Shown here piece by piece: positions 43,786 through 52,889 of a stretch of 64,000 bases of DNA (positions are counted from its first letter, which is position 1; each line of letters begins with the position of its first letter). The translations under genes were made by a program, and so were the position numbers. The notes beneath the pieces are model-generated. The model saw only the letters and a program-made list of their open reading frames with translations, was not told the DNA's origin and made no database searches. This DNA comes from DAISKN01 sp963716925 (GTDB taxonomy: Bacteria > Acidobacteriota > Vicinamibacteria > Marinacidobacterales > SMYC01), in contig CAVQUX010000033.1 of assembly GCA_963716925.1 (NCBI GenBank), positions 434,001-498,000 on the forward strand. Direction: 5' to 3'.

Positions 43786-45141
43786 TTAGAGCGAAGAGAG
43801 GAAGACGAGCAGCTTCCTCTTGTCGCTGGACCTCAAGTTGTCGAACAGGCTCCGCGACCTGGCGCCCTGGTTGCCGTGGCGCCGGATCGCGTCCTCGAAG
43901 CTGAAGCTGAGCTGGTCGTGCATCAGCCGGCCGCGCGTCCTCAAACCCCATAGAGGCGCGGTCCTGATCTTGTTCCGCGTCGACGAACCTCCGTTCTGAA
44001 CGATGCCGTCTCCGGTGCCGAGGTCATGCAGCAGGAAATCGGAGAACGGGTGGATGATCTTGTCCCCCAGCGCGTTCGCGACCTTGAGCGCTCCGCCGTT
44101 GATGGAACTGCCCGGGGGGGCGGTGACGATGGTCGTGGTGTGGCATACCGCGCATTCGACCTGCTGGAAGATCTGGCGGCCCGCTCGCGCGTCGTCGGTC
44201 GATGCGATGTTCTCGTCCACCGGCGGGACCTTGATCGACCGCATGAACAGCGCGAACAGCTCGACGTCCACGCCCTCGTCGTCCACTCCCGGAACCGGAT
44301 CCACGACCGCCACGCCGTTGAACGTGGGCTCGACCGGCTGCAGCGGGCTGGTGATGCCCATCTCGTTCACGTAGGCATCCGCGGAGAACGAGACCAGACT
44401 GGCCTGCTGGGCCTTGTGTCCGAAGCGCCCGACCCGGGTGGACCCGGGTTTTTCCAGCACCGGCACGTTGATGAGCTGTCCCCGCTGGGACGACGGCTGT
44501 CGTTCGGCGATGGCCCGGAGGGTTTCGTTCGAAATCGCCTCGACGAACCCGTCGCCGAAGACGCTGAGGGTGGAGCGAATCGCGATCACGTTGTGTCCCG
44601 GCAGCACCCGCTCCTGCTCGTACGTACGGAGCGATCGGTTGTGTATCAGCGAGCCTCCCGGATGCTCCCGGAACGACTGTCCGTCAAAGAAGCCCGCGCG
44701 TTTCTCCGTGATCTCGCTGGTTCCGCCGACGAGCCTCGTGTCGAAATTATCGGGGTCGAACCCCAGGTTGGAGCTGTGGCATTCGCCGCAGCCGGTCGCG
44801 TTGAAGATCGGGCCGAGCCCGTCGGCGACACCCTCGGGGCCGGTGAATTCCTCCTCGGCTGTCTCGAAATTGCATTCGGCCGCGGGGATCTTCGGAGAGT
44901 TGGGCGAGCTCACCAGCGCGTCCTGATTGGCGCAGAACTCCTCGGCGAAGCCGTTGGACTCGCCGTCGAACCCTGCGGGCGCTTCGGTCGCGCTGCTGCT
45001 GGAACGCAAATCCAGCGCCGCCGCCGCCTCCGTCCCCGCGGGGCGATCGGCGCCGCGGGTCGAGTCGCTCCGGGGCGGACCGGCTCCGGCAAGCGCGAGG
45101 GAAAGCACCAGGATGGCCAAGGCAACTCCGAGACGTCTCAT
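43786..45141 (-). CDS. Di-heme cytochrome c oxidoreductase (DUF1111/DHOR type)
   Basis: A 451-residue exported protein (signal LGVALAILVLSLALAGAG) with two c-type heme sites: CGECH (~117, in ATGCGECHSSNLGFD) and CAVCH (~333, in VECAVCHTTT). The order and spacing match the di-heme peroxidase/MauG superfamily, in particular the DHOR group (GDGFVEAIS, GRFGHKAQQASL, APLWGLRTRGRLMHD). Such proteins pass electrons in the periplasm, and their substrates are mostly unknown. AAGGAGG precedes the start. It converges on the amidase gene with four bases between. Confidence 0.85.
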   Translation of the reverse strand: MRRLGVALAILVLSLALAGAGPPRSDSTRGADRPAGTEAAAALDLRSSSSATEAPAGFDGESNGFAEEFCANQDALVSSPNSPKIPAAECNFETAEEEFTGPEGVADGLGPIFNATGCGECHSSNLGFDPDNFDTRLVGGTSEITEKRAGFFDGQSFREHPGGSLIHNRSLRTYEQERVLPGHNVIAIRSTLSVFGDGFVEAISNETLRAIAERQPSSQRGQLINVPVLEKPGSTRVGRFGHKAQQASLVSFSADAYVNEMGITSPLQPVEPTFNGVAVVDPVPGVDDEGVDVELFALFMRSIKVPPVDENIASTDDARAGRQIFQQVECAVCHTTTIVTAPPGSSINGGALKVANALGDKIIHPFSDFLLHDLGTGDGIVQNGGSSTRNKIRTAPLWGLRTRGRLMHDQLSFSFEDAIRRHGNQGARSRSLFDNLRSSDKRKLLVFLSSL

Positions 45142-45256
45142 CGATGTCCTCCTTAGGTTGGGAGCAGTGATGAGACCGAGGCTAGTTGCCGGAGACGGGA
45201 AAAAACTACTGGCCGTGAGCGCAGTTCCCGGACAGTTCCCGGACAGGTCCGCGGGA

Positions 45257-46282
45257 TCAGGCCTCGTACCCGGAGAGCACGTTCACGGCATTGACGCCAA
45301 GGGCCGCGATCGCGTAGCCGCCCTCGAGGACGAAGACCGTTGGAAGCTCCAGCCGGGCGATGCGGCTTCCGATCTCGAGGTAATCGTCGCTCGCCAGGCG
45401 AAAGTGGGAAATGGGATCGTCTTTGTAAGTGTCCAGACCGAGGGAAACCACGAGAGCGTCGGGGGCGAATTCGGAAATCCTTCTGGAGCCGTCTTCGAGG
45501 GCATCGAGCCAGGTCGCGGCTTCCGTTCCCCAGGGGAGCGGGTAGTTGACGTTCTGTCCTTCCCCCTTCCCCTCTCCCGTCTCATCGGCATAGCCGAGGA
45601 AATAGGGAAACTCCTCCGTCGGGTCTCCGTGAATCGAAACGAAGAGAACGTCGCCGCGGGAGTAGAAGATGGACTGGGTGCCGTTCCCATGATGGTAGTC
45701 GATGTCGAGGATCGCGACCCGGGCGGCTCCCCCGTCGAGGAGGCTCTGGGCGGCGATGGCGGCGTTGTTGAGGAAACAGTACCCGCCGTAGAGATCGCTC
45801 GCCGCGTGATGCCCCGGCGGGCGGGTGAGCCCGAACGCGGCTCTCTCTCCAGCGGCGACCAGGGACGCGGCGGTGAGCGCCGTGTCGGCGGCAACCGACG
45901 CGGCCCTCCAGGTGCCTTCGGTGATGGGCGTCGCCGCATCGAGGCAGTAGTAGCCGAGCTTTCCATCGATGGCTCGCGGCACGGTCTGGCGGAAGGACCG
46001 CACCGCCCAGTTCATGGGAAGCGCGTCCTTGTGCCCATGGACCCGTACCCAGCTCTCCCATGCGGTCTCGAGGAACTCGAGGAACCGGGCGTCGTGGACC
46101 CGGAGGAGCGGCCTGGTCCCGAACCGTTTCGGCGGCACGACGTCTCCGAGGCCCACCTCGCGCACCCGGGAGAGGACGATCGAAGCACGCTCCGGCTTTT
46201 CGTAGCAGGGCACGAGATCCCCGCCGATGAGCTCCACGCGGCCGTCCTGGAGGCGGTGGTCGGGACTGTAAACCGTGAGCAC
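45257..46282 (-). CDS. Histone-deacetylase-family amidohydrolase (acetylpolyamine type)
   Basis: A 341-residue zinc hydrolase of the arginase/HDAC fold. RPPGHHA carries the catalytic histidine pair, LDIDYHHGNGTQSIFY supplies the zinc Asp and His, and SLGLDTYKDDPI gives the second zinc aspartate. LEGGY closes the site. Bacterial members remove acetyl groups from polyamines or small amides rather than histones. GTG 46282 is the start, with TAGAAT seven bases upstream and no ribosome site. Confidence 0.85.
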   Translation of the reverse strand: MLTVYSPDHRLQDGRVELIGGDLVPCYEKPERASIVLSRVREVGLGDVVPPKRFGTRPLLRVHDARFLEFLETAWESWVRVHGHKDALPMNWAVRSFRQTVPRAIDGKLGYYCLDAATPITEGTWRAASVAADTALTAASLVAAGERAAFGLTRPPGHHAASDLYGGYCFLNNAAIAAQSLLDGGAARVAILDIDYHHGNGTQSIFYSRGDVLFVSIHGDPTEEFPYFLGYADETGEGKGEGQNVNYPLPWGTEAATWLDALEDGSRRISEFAPDALVVSLGLDTYKDDPISHFRLASDDYLEIGSRIARLELPTVFVLEGGYAIAALGVNAVNVLSGYEA

Positions 46283-46289
46283 GACGGGG

Positions 46290-46331
46290 ATTCTAACTCT
46301 CTTGCCAGAGGAAACGTCGTTCTTGTATAAG
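46290..46331. promoter_or_regulatory. Back-to-back -10 boxes between two divergent genes
   Basis: On the minus strand TAGAAT (46290-46295) lies seven bases before GTG 46282. On the plus strand TATAAG (46326-46331) lies nine bases before ATG 46341. The two starts are only 58 bases apart and neither has a Shine-Dalgarno sequence. Both messages would begin at or within a few bases of the start codon. Confidence 0.5.
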
Positions 46332-46340
46332 CTCTACCTC

Positions 46341-46877
46341 ATGAAACAAAGGGTTTCCATACCGCGCGTCCTTTTATCGGCTGTTCTCCTTTCGGGGTTG
46401 ACCTATTGCGGGGGCTCCGAGGCGCCGCCGAGCGAGCCGGCCGCAACCACCGGTGCTCCGGCCTCTGAACCGCAGGCCGCCGCCTCGGGCACCTGCGCTC
46501 TTCTCACGGCGGCAGAAATCCAGGAGGTGGTAGGAAAGGCGCCCGCGACGCCTCAGGCCCCCGTGGGTACCGAGGACTGCCTCTGGCCTTCGGCCGAGGA
46601 GCCGTCGTCGACACTCGTTCGCGTGGCGCTCACCGACTCCGGATTCACCTCTTTCGACGGCTTCGTCGCCAGCTACCAGGCGGAGTTCGGAGGCGAAGAA
46701 CCTCCGCGGGAGTATTACCGTCCAATCGAAGGTGTCGGAGATTGGGCGATGTACGTCGCCGACGAGAACGCGCTCCAGGCGTTCAAAGGGGGGCGCATGC
46801 TCCAGGTGGGCACCAACCCTCCAGACGAAGCGCAGGCGATCGCGTTGGCTAAGAAGGCGATCCCCCGACTCCCCTGA
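46341..46877 (+). CDS. Small lipoprotein of unknown function
   Basis: The product is 178 residues from ATG 46341, with a lipoprotein signal (PRVLLSAVLLSGLTYCGG, lipobox cysteine ~23). A Pro/Ala/Ser-rich linker is followed by a compact domain beginning CALLTAAEIQEVVGKAP with a second cysteine in GTEDCLWP. That pattern is seen in DUF3558-like and similar bacterial lipoproteins. It could bind a ligand or another envelope protein, but no function is known. It is followed by a 207-base spacer with a sigma-54-type promoter for the next operon. Confidence 0.75.
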   Translation: MKQRVSIPRVLLSAVLLSGLTYCGGSEAPPSEPAATTGAPASEPQAAASGTCALLTAAEIQEVVGKAPATPQAPVGTEDCLWPSAEEPSSTLVRVALTDSGFTSFDGFVASYQAEFGGEEPPREYYRPIEGVGDWAMYVADENALQAFKGGRMLQVGTNPPDEAQAIALAKKAIPRLP

Positions 46878-47017
46878 CGAGGCCGGGAAAACGCTGTCCG
46901 GCGATGGGAAGGGGCCGTCCCGCAGCCGCACAAGATTCGATGGTCCGGGGCGGGCCATTAGGACCGATCTCGGTTCCTTCGAGTCATTTGCGGGATTCCT
47001 TGGTTTCGTGGAACAAA

Positions 47018-47033
47018 TGGCACATCATTTGCG
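47018..47033 (+). promoter_or_regulatory. Sigma-54 promoter for the HlyD-ABC-permease operon
   Basis: TGGCACATCATTTGCG agrees with the sigma-54 consensus TGGCAC-N5-TTGCW at every fixed position except the last base. Transcription would start near 47044, giving a ~40-base leader that carries AGGAGG just before the TTG start at 47085. It is the strongest promoter match in the window. No sigma-54 activator gene is present here. Confidence 0.8.
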
Positions 47034-47084
47034 CATATGTAGGAGGCGCGAGCGTATTTTCTCGCGCTACCTAGGAGGGCCTCG

Positions 47085-48344
47085 TTGGACGTAATAAGGG
47101 AGGGCGTGACCCGCAAGAAGCGGATTCGCGCCGCCATCATCGCGGGGGTGGTTCTGGCCGGAATCGCGGCGATCAGCTTCGGGCTTTCCCGACTCGAGCC
47201 CGCAGCGCCGTCGGTAAACCGGGCCACGGTGTGGATGGACGCGGTGAAGCGCGGTGAGATGATCCGTCAGGTGCGGGGTCCGGGAACGCTCGTCGTCGTT
47301 CCCGAGGCGATTCGGTGGGTCGCGGCGAGGACCCGCGGACGGGTCGAGCGGCGCGTCCTTCTCCCCGGCGTCGACGTGAAGCCCGAGACCATCATCCTCG
47401 AGCTCAGCAATCCCGAGCTCGAGCAGGAGCTGGGCGACGCGGAATACCAGCTTCGGGCGCAGGAGGCTGAGCTCGCCGACTTGCGTGTCCGGCTCGAGAG
47501 TCAGATCCTGAACCAGAAGTCGGTCGCTGCCGGGGTGGCCTCGTCGTACAACCAAGCCAAGCTCCAGGCCGAGGCCGACGAAAAGCTCCACGCGGAAAAG
47601 CTCATCGGCGACCTCATTCTCAAGCGCTCCAAGGTACGGGCGGAGGAGCTGAAGACCCGCAACGAGCTCGAACAGCAGAGGCTCCAGATCGCGACCGAAT
47701 CGGTGGAGGCGCAGCTCCGGGCGAAGCGGGCGGCGGTCGAGCAGTTCAAGGCGCTCTACGATCTGCGACTGAGCCAGAAGCAGGCGCTCACGGTTCGCGC
47801 CGGCATCGAGGGCGTCCTTCAGGAGCTGGCAGTCGAAGTCGGCCAGGAAGTGGCTCCAGGAGCGAACCTCGCGCGCGTGGCGCAGCCGGACAAGCTGAAG
47901 GCCCAGCTCCGGATCGCGGAAACCCAGGCGAAGGACATCGAGGTGGGACAAAAAGCGGTGATCGATACCAGGAACGGCCTCATCGACGGCAAGGTCATGC
48001 GCATCGACCCCGCCGTGCAGGAGGGAACGGTAACGGTGGACGTGACGCTCGTGGGAGCGCTCCCCAAGGGAGCTCGGCCCGACCTGAGCGTCGACGGCAC
48101 CATCGAGCTCGAGAGGCTCGCCGACGTCCTCTACGTCGGGCGGCCCGCGTACGGCCAGGCGGAGAGCACCGTCGGGCTGTTCAAGCTCCTCGAGGACGGC
48201 GAGACCGCCGTCCGGGCCCAGGTGAAGCTCGGCCGCAGCTCGGTCAACACCATCGAGGTGCTGCAGGGGCTTTCGGAGGGGGACCAGGTCATTCTCTCGG
48301 ACACCTCGGCCTGGGACGCCTACGATCGAATTCGCCTGAATTGA
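47085..48344 (+). CDS. HlyD-family periplasmic adaptor (efflux)
   Basis: A 419-residue protein with one N-terminal membrane helix (AAIIAGVVLAGIAAISFGL), a lipoyl/barrel half-motif, a long alpha hairpin (~110-220, AEYQLRAQEAELADLRV onward) and closing beta domains (AGIEGVLQELAVEVGQEV). TTG 47085 is the start because AGGAGG lies six bases upstream. Adaptors of this kind link an inner-membrane ABC permease to an outer-membrane channel. The ABC ATPase and permease follow directly, and no TolC-type gene is in the window. Confidence 0.9.
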   Translation: MDVIREGVTRKKRIRAAIIAGVVLAGIAAISFGLSRLEPAAPSVNRATVWMDAVKRGEMIRQVRGPGTLVVVPEAIRWVAARTRGRVERRVLLPGVDVKPETIILELSNPELEQELGDAEYQLRAQEAELADLRVRLESQILNQKSVAAGVASSYNQAKLQAEADEKLHAEKLIGDLILKRSKVRAEELKTRNELEQQRLQIATESVEAQLRAKRAAVEQFKALYDLRLSQKQALTVRAGIEGVLQELAVEVGQEVAPGANLARVAQPDKLKAQLRIAETQAKDIEVGQKAVIDTRNGLIDGKVMRIDPAVQEGTVTVDVTLVGALPKGARPDLSVDGTIELERLADVLYVGRPAYGQAESTVGLFKLLEDGETAVRAQVKLGRSSVNTIEVLQGLSEGDQVILSDTSAWDAYDRIRLN

Positions 48345-48398
48345 TGCATTGATGAAATCAATCCATGTGTCCATCCATTAATTAAGGAAGGGGAAACG

Positions 48399-49097
48399 AT
48401 GGCAGAATCCACCGCGCTCATTCACCTCGAAGGAGTCACCAAAGTGTTCTATACCGACGAGGTCGAGACTCACGCGCTCGCGGGCATCCACCTCGACCTC
48501 AAGAAGGGCGAGTACGTTTCGATCAACGGCCCTTCGGGCTGCGGTAAGTCGACGCTGCTCTCGATCCTCGGTCTGCTGGACACGCCGACCAGCGGCACCT
48601 ACATCCTCAACAACAATTCGGTCGCGAACCTGAACCTGTCGCAGCGCGCTCGTATCCGGAACCGCGAAGTAGGGTTCATTTTCCAGGCGTTCAACCTGAT
48701 CGGCGACCTCACCGTGTACGAGAACGTGGAGCTCCCCCTGACCTATCGGGGAATGCCCTCCGCCGAGAGGAAGAAGCGGGTCAACGACGCGCTCGAGAAG
48801 GTGGGCATGGCGCACCGCACCAAGCACTTCCCTTCCCAACTCTCCGGAGGTCAGCAACAGAGGGTCGCGGTCGCGCGCGCCGTCGTAGGCGAGCCCTCGA
48901 TCCTCCTCGCCGACGAGCCCACGGGGAACCTGGACTCGACGAACGGTGAAGCGGTGATGGACCTCCTCCGCGAGCTCCACAGCGGAGGCGCCACGATCTG
49001 CATGGTGACCCACGATCCGCGCTACTCCCAGTACGCCGAGCGCACCATCTCGCTCTTCGACGGGCGCATCGTGGAAGAAAAGGTCGAAGTGGCCTGA
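48399..49097 (+). CDS. ABC transporter ATPase, MacB/LolD-like
   Basis: A 232-residue ATPase with Walker A GPSGCGKST, Q-loop FIFQAFNLIGDLTVYENV, signature QLSGGQQQRVAVARA, Walker B ILLADEPTGNLD and switch His in MVTHDPRYSQYA. This is the MacB/LolD/FtsE subfamily that powers mechanotransmission permeases with FtsX-like domains. It has a GGAAGGGG ribosome site and lies between the adaptor and the permease, six bases before the latter. Confidence 0.95.
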   Translation: MAESTALIHLEGVTKVFYTDEVETHALAGIHLDLKKGEYVSINGPSGCGKSTLLSILGLLDTPTSGTYILNNNSVANLNLSQRARIRNREVGFIFQAFNLIGDLTVYENVELPLTYRGMPSAERKKRVNDALEKVGMAHRTKHFPSQLSGGQQQRVAVARAVVGEPSILLADEPTGNLDSTNGEAVMDLLRELHSGGATICMVTHDPRYSQYAERTISLFDGRIVEEKVEVA

Positions 49098-49102
49098 CCT
49101 CC

Positions 49103-51559
49103 GTGCTTCACGCGGCGCTCCAGGATCTCCGGTTCGCGGCGAGAGGTCTCTTCAAGCGTCCGGGGTTCACCGTGGTCGCGGTGCTCTCACTCGCGCTCGG
49201 GATTGGCGCCAACACCACCATCTTCACGATGGTGAACTCCGTCTTCCTGAACGCGCTCCCGGTGGCGAATCCCGGACGGCTCGCGGTGGTCTACACCGAG
49301 GACCAGACGAATGCCGCCGCCGGGCTGTTGCAGATGTCGCGCCCGAACTACGAGGACTATCGCGACGAGAACGAGGTCTTCGATGGTCTGGCCGCCTGGG
49401 GCTTCCCCGTCCCTACGGCCATGCTCGCGGCGAAGGAGCCCGAACAGGTTTTCACCGAGCTCGTGAGCGGAAACTACTTCGAGGTCATGGGCATCGAGCC
49501 GGCCCTTGGCCGCTTCCTCACTCCCGTGGAGGATCGCGCGGAGGGAGGGAGCCCGGTCGTGGTTCTGAGCCATCGGCTGTGGTCTCGCCGCTTCGGCGAG
49601 GACCCCTCGGTCCTCGGTCGCTCGCTTTCCCTCAACGGCATCACCTATGACGTCGTGGGCGTCGCTCCCGAAGGGTTCCAGGGGGTGAACGCGCTCTTCA
49701 GCCCCGATCTCTGGGCGCCGCTCTCGATGTACCGACAGATCCTTCCGGCGCAGTTCCACGATTATTTCCTGGACCGACGGGCATTGATGTTGAACGTCGG
49801 AGGCCGGCTGAAGCCGGGACACGAGATTTCCGAGGCCCAGGCGCAGATGAAAACCATCGCGGCGGCGCTCGAGCGGGAGTATCCCGAGCCGAACCGGGGA
49901 CGCACCGTCGTGCTCCGGCCGCTGACGGAAGCAACGATCTTCCCCGGGATCCGGGACGCTCTGGTTCGCGGCGGGGCCCTGCTCATGACGATCGTCGGGC
50001 TGGTGCTCCTCATCGCCTGCTTCAACGTGGCGAACCTCCTGCTCGCGAAGGCCTCGGGGCGCCGGAAGGAAATCGCCGTCCGTCTCTCGCTGGGCGCCGG
50101 ACGGGGAAAGCTCGTCCGCCAGCTTCTTTCCGAGAGTCTCCTTCTCGGCCTTCTCGGCGGCGTGGCCGGACTCGTCATCGCCTTCTGGGGGAAGGATCTC
50201 GTCTGGTCGATGCGCCCCCCGTTTCTCGCGCAGAACATGGTGGACCTCACGATCGATGGTCGAGTCCTCCTGTTCACGCTCGGGGTCTCGCTCCTGACGA
50301 GCCTGGTTTTCGGGCTCATCCCCGCCGTCCAGAGCTCGCGGCTCGGAGTGGTCGAGGCGCTCAAAGACGAGGCGCGCACCGCCGGCCGCAGCCGGGGCTC
50401 GATTCTCTTCCGCAACGGACTCGTCGTGGCGCAGGTGGCGCTTTCCATCGTCTCTCTGGTCGCGGGCGGACTCTTTCTCAGAAGTCTCGCGAGCGCTCAT
50501 CGGATCGACCCTGGATTCGAGACCGAGAATCTCGTCGTGTTGACGGTGAATCCGGGCCAGGCCGGCTACGACCAGCCCCAGGCGGAAGAGTTCTACGATC
50601 GCGTCCTCCGCGAGCTCGAGGATTCTCCGGAGATCGCCTCCGCGTCCTGGGCCGCGAACCCGCCGCTCTTCGGCGGCTTTCAGCGAAGCGTCTTTCTCGA
50701 AGGACAACCCGAGGATCGAGCCGGCGTCCTGGTGATGACCAACCCGGTCGACGCGGGATACCTCGATACCGTGGGGACACCTCTCCTGAGCGGGAGAGAC
50801 TTCACCCCGGCGGATCGCGAGGGGTCGGTTCGGGTCGCGATCGTCAACGAAAAAATGGCGGAGAATTTCTGGCCGGGAGCCGACCCGCTCGGAAAACGCT
50901 TTCGCTTCTACGGCGACGATTTCTTTCACGAGGTCATAGGCGTCGCCGCGACCTCGAAGTACATCACCCTCGGCGAAGATCCCACTCCCATGGCGTTTCT
51001 CCCGAGGCGCCAGAACTTCGCCGACGCCATGGTGCTCCACGTCCGAACGGCCGGGGACGCTTCCCAGGCTCTCGCCGCCTCACGGCAGGTCCTCCGGGAG
51101 ATCGATCCGAGAGTACCGGCCACCAACACCTGGACCATCGCCGAAGTGATCGCGCAGTCGCTCTGGGCGCCCAGGCTCGCGGCGATTCTTCTCGCTACGC
51201 TCGGCGGCCTCGCCCTGGCGCTCGCCTCCATCGGTCTCTACGGCGTGATGGCCTACAGCGTGAGCCAGCGAATCCAGGAGATCGGCCTCCGCATGGCGCT
51301 CGGCGCCGCGCAGGGCGACGTCGTCGGGATGGTGCTCAAGCAGGCGATGATCCTGGTGGGGCTCGGGACGGCCTTCGGCCTTCTGCTCTCGCTCGCGGTG
51401 TCGAACGTGGTCGCCACCATCCTCTTCGGAAGCGCCCGCGATCCGCTCACGTTCCTCGTCGTTCCCCTGGCCCTCACCGTCGTTGCGCTCGCCGCGAGCC
51501 TCGTCCCCGCGATGCGGGCGAGCCGCGTCGATCCGCTCTCCGCCCTCAGGCACCAGTAG
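49103..51559 (+). CDS. ABC permease with two MacB-type FtsX units (ADOP family)
   Basis: An 818-residue permease. Each half has a MacB-like periplasmic domain plus FtsX-type helices. The first half opens LRFAARGLFKRPGFTVVA and GIGANTTIFTMVNSVFLNAL, with helices at ~285-310, ~345 and ~390; the second ends YSVSQRIQEIGLRMALGA plus three helices. This doubled form is the Acidobacteriota duplicated permease type, here in an operon with its own adaptor and ATPase. MacB systems export macrolides, peptides or lipoproteins by a pumping motion. The cargo is unknown. The start is GTG 49103. Confidence 0.9.
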   Translation: MLHAALQDLRFAARGLFKRPGFTVVAVLSLALGIGANTTIFTMVNSVFLNALPVANPGRLAVVYTEDQTNAAAGLLQMSRPNYEDYRDENEVFDGLAAWGFPVPTAMLAAKEPEQVFTELVSGNYFEVMGIEPALGRFLTPVEDRAEGGSPVVVLSHRLWSRRFGEDPSVLGRSLSLNGITYDVVGVAPEGFQGVNALFSPDLWAPLSMYRQILPAQFHDYFLDRRALMLNVGGRLKPGHEISEAQAQMKTIAAALEREYPEPNRGRTVVLRPLTEATIFPGIRDALVRGGALLMTIVGLVLLIACFNVANLLLAKASGRRKEIAVRLSLGAGRGKLVRQLLSESLLLGLLGGVAGLVIAFWGKDLVWSMRPPFLAQNMVDLTIDGRVLLFTLGVSLLTSLVFGLIPAVQSSRLGVVEALKDEARTAGRSRGSILFRNGLVVAQVALSIVSLVAGGLFLRSLASAHRIDPGFETENLVVLTVNPGQAGYDQPQAEEFYDRVLRELEDSPEIASASWAANPPLFGGFQRSVFLEGQPEDRAGVLVMTNPVDAGYLDTVGTPLLSGRDFTPADREGSVRVAIVNEKMAENFWPGADPLGKRFRFYGDDFFHEVIGVAATSKYITLGEDPTPMAFLPRRQNFADAMVLHVRTAGDASQALAASRQVLREIDPRVPATNTWTIAEVIAQSLWAPRLAAILLATLGGLALALASIGLYGVMAYSVSQRIQEIGLRMALGAAQGDVVGMVLKQAMILVGLGTAFGLLLSLAVSNVVATILFGSARDPLTFLVVPLALTVVALAASLVPAMRASRVDPLSALRHQ

Positions 51560-51576
51560 ACGTCTTCCCGAACCGG

Positions 51577-52083
51577 TCAGTTGCGGCGGCTCAATCGTTC
51601 CCGGATGCGGCGGGCGAGGTCCGAGGCAATCGACGACCGCTCGCTCGCTTCCCATTGGAGGCGCTCGGCCCAGAGCCCCGGCGTCGGGCCCGCCCGGAAG
51701 AGATAGGCGTCGACCACGATCCCCGCGTCCGTCTGGTCCAGGCTTCCCGCGATGACGTAGTCCGCCTCGAGGGATCGCGCCGCCTCCTCGATCCCCTGGC
51801 GATCGAGCTCGAAGGCGAGGGTCTTCTCCCGGGGCACGATCGAAGCACGTCCCGTCGCCGCGACGGCCTCGGCCACGGCGAACGTGAGATCGGAAGAGAC
51901 GATCTCGAGGTCGGGCTCGCCGCTCAAGTTGCGGAACGGAAGGATGGCGAGCGTCGGCTTTTCTTCGGGAGCTTGAACGCGCAAAGAGATATGAGGGCGA
52001 CCGAGGAGCGCGACGACCGCCAGGGCGCCCGCGAAGAGCAGAAGCCCGAGCACCACCGCCCGGCCCGACATATAATTTCGCAT
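51577..52083 (-). CDS. TolB/FlgO-like domain protein with an N-terminal anchor
   Basis: About 168 residues from ATG 52083; ATG 52071 is an alternative. One membrane helix (AVVLGLLLFAGALAVVALLG) is followed by a TolB N-terminal-like domain: PTLAILPFRNLSGEPD, FAVAEAVAATGRASIVPR, ADYVIAGSLDQTDAG. The same domain occurs in the larger winged-helix/TPR protein at 17952, so this resembles its periplasmic part without regulator or TPR. The role is unknown, probably envelope-located. It is divergent from etfB with only 20 bases between the starts. Confidence 0.7.
   Translation of the reverse strand: MRNYMSGRAVVLGLLLFAGALAVVALLGRPHISLRVQAPEEKPTLAILPFRNLSGEPDLEIVSSDLTFAVAEAVAATGRASIVPREKTLAFELDRQGIEEAARSLEADYVIAGSLDQTDAGIVVDAYLFRAGPTPGLWAERLQWEASERSSIASDLARRIRERLSRRN
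52071..52076 (+). promoter_or_regulatory. -10 box for the etfBA operon
   Basis: A perfect TATAAT lies 27 bases before ATG 52104. The -35 is poor. A GAGGGA ribosome site lies between. The box overlaps the first codons of the divergent TolB-like gene, so the two transcripts may interfere. Confidence 0.35.
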
Positions 52084-52103
52084 TCGAGGGAGCACCACAT
52101 TCG

Positions 52104-52889
52104 ATGAAAAGCCTCGTCCTGGTCAAGCAGGTTCCCGACAGCAACTCCCCGTTCCGGCTCAACGCCGCGGGAACGTGGGTGGACGAGACCAACCTCTCGT
52201 ACACCGTCAATGACTTCGATCGGTACGCTCTCGAGGAGTTGCTGAGGCTCAAGGACACGGGGAAAGTCGAGGAAGTCGTCGCGCTGACGGTCGGAGGCGC
52301 GGACGCCGCGGCGGCCCTTCGCACCTGTCTCGCCACGGGCGCGGACCGCGCCATCCACGTCAAGGACCAGGCGCTCGCCGGCTCCGACCCGTTCGCCCTC
52401 GCCCGCGCGATCCACGCGGCCATCGCCTCCGAGGGATTCTCGCTCATCCTCGGAGGACTCCAGGCCGACGACGACAACTACACTCAGGTCGGTGGGCTGG
52501 TGGCCGGCCTCCTGGATTGGCCCTTCGCGTCGGCCGCCGTCAAGCTCTCTCTGCTGGACGCCTCGACGCTTCGCGTCGACCGTGAGCTCGAGAACAACGA
52601 GGTCCAGGTGGTGGACGTCACACTGCCCGCGGTGGTGACGGTTCAGACCGGGATGAATACGCCCCGCTACGCGAGCCTCAAGGGCATCATGGCGGCGAAG
52701 AAGAAGCCGGTCGCGACCCTCGCGCTCTCCGATCTGCGGCTCGACCCCAGAGACGTGGGATCGAAGCTTCGAACGGTGAGTCTGGCGCCTCCGCCGAAGG
52801 GGAAGGGCGCCGAGATCCTGACGGGATCGCCGGACGAGGTGGCGAAGGCGCTCGTCAGCCGCATCCGCGAGAAGACGGGAGTCCTCTGA
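52104..52889 (+). CDS. etfB: Electron transfer flavoprotein beta subunit
   Basis: A 261-residue protein with the EtfB layout: VLVKQVPDSNSPFRLN start, NDFDRYALEELLRL, the AMP/nucleotide loop region GGADAAAALRTCLATGADRA, GLQADDDNYTQVGGLVAGLL and the signature-like ENNEVQVVDVTLPAVVTVQ. With EtfA it forms the FAD- and AMP-containing carrier that takes electrons from acyl-CoA dehydrogenases and passes them to the quinone pool. It overlaps etfA by one base (TGATG). Confidence 0.95.
   Translation: MKSLVLVKQVPDSNSPFRLNAAGTWVDETNLSYTVNDFDRYALEELLRLKDTGKVEEVVALTVGGADAAAALRTCLATGADRAIHVKDQALAGSDPFALARAIHAAIASEGFSLILGGLQADDDNYTQVGGLVAGLLDWPFASAAVKLSLLDASTLRVDRELENNEVQVVDVTLPAVVTVQTGMNTPRYASLKGIMAAKKKPVATLALSDLRLDPRDVGSKLRTVSLAPPPKGKGAEILTGSPDEVAKALVSRIREKTGVL

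Noticed and set aside
45257..46282. HDAC-like enzyme considered as a chromatin-type regulator
   Set aside because: Bacterial members act on acetylpolyamines and small amides; no acetylated DNA-binding partner is nearby.
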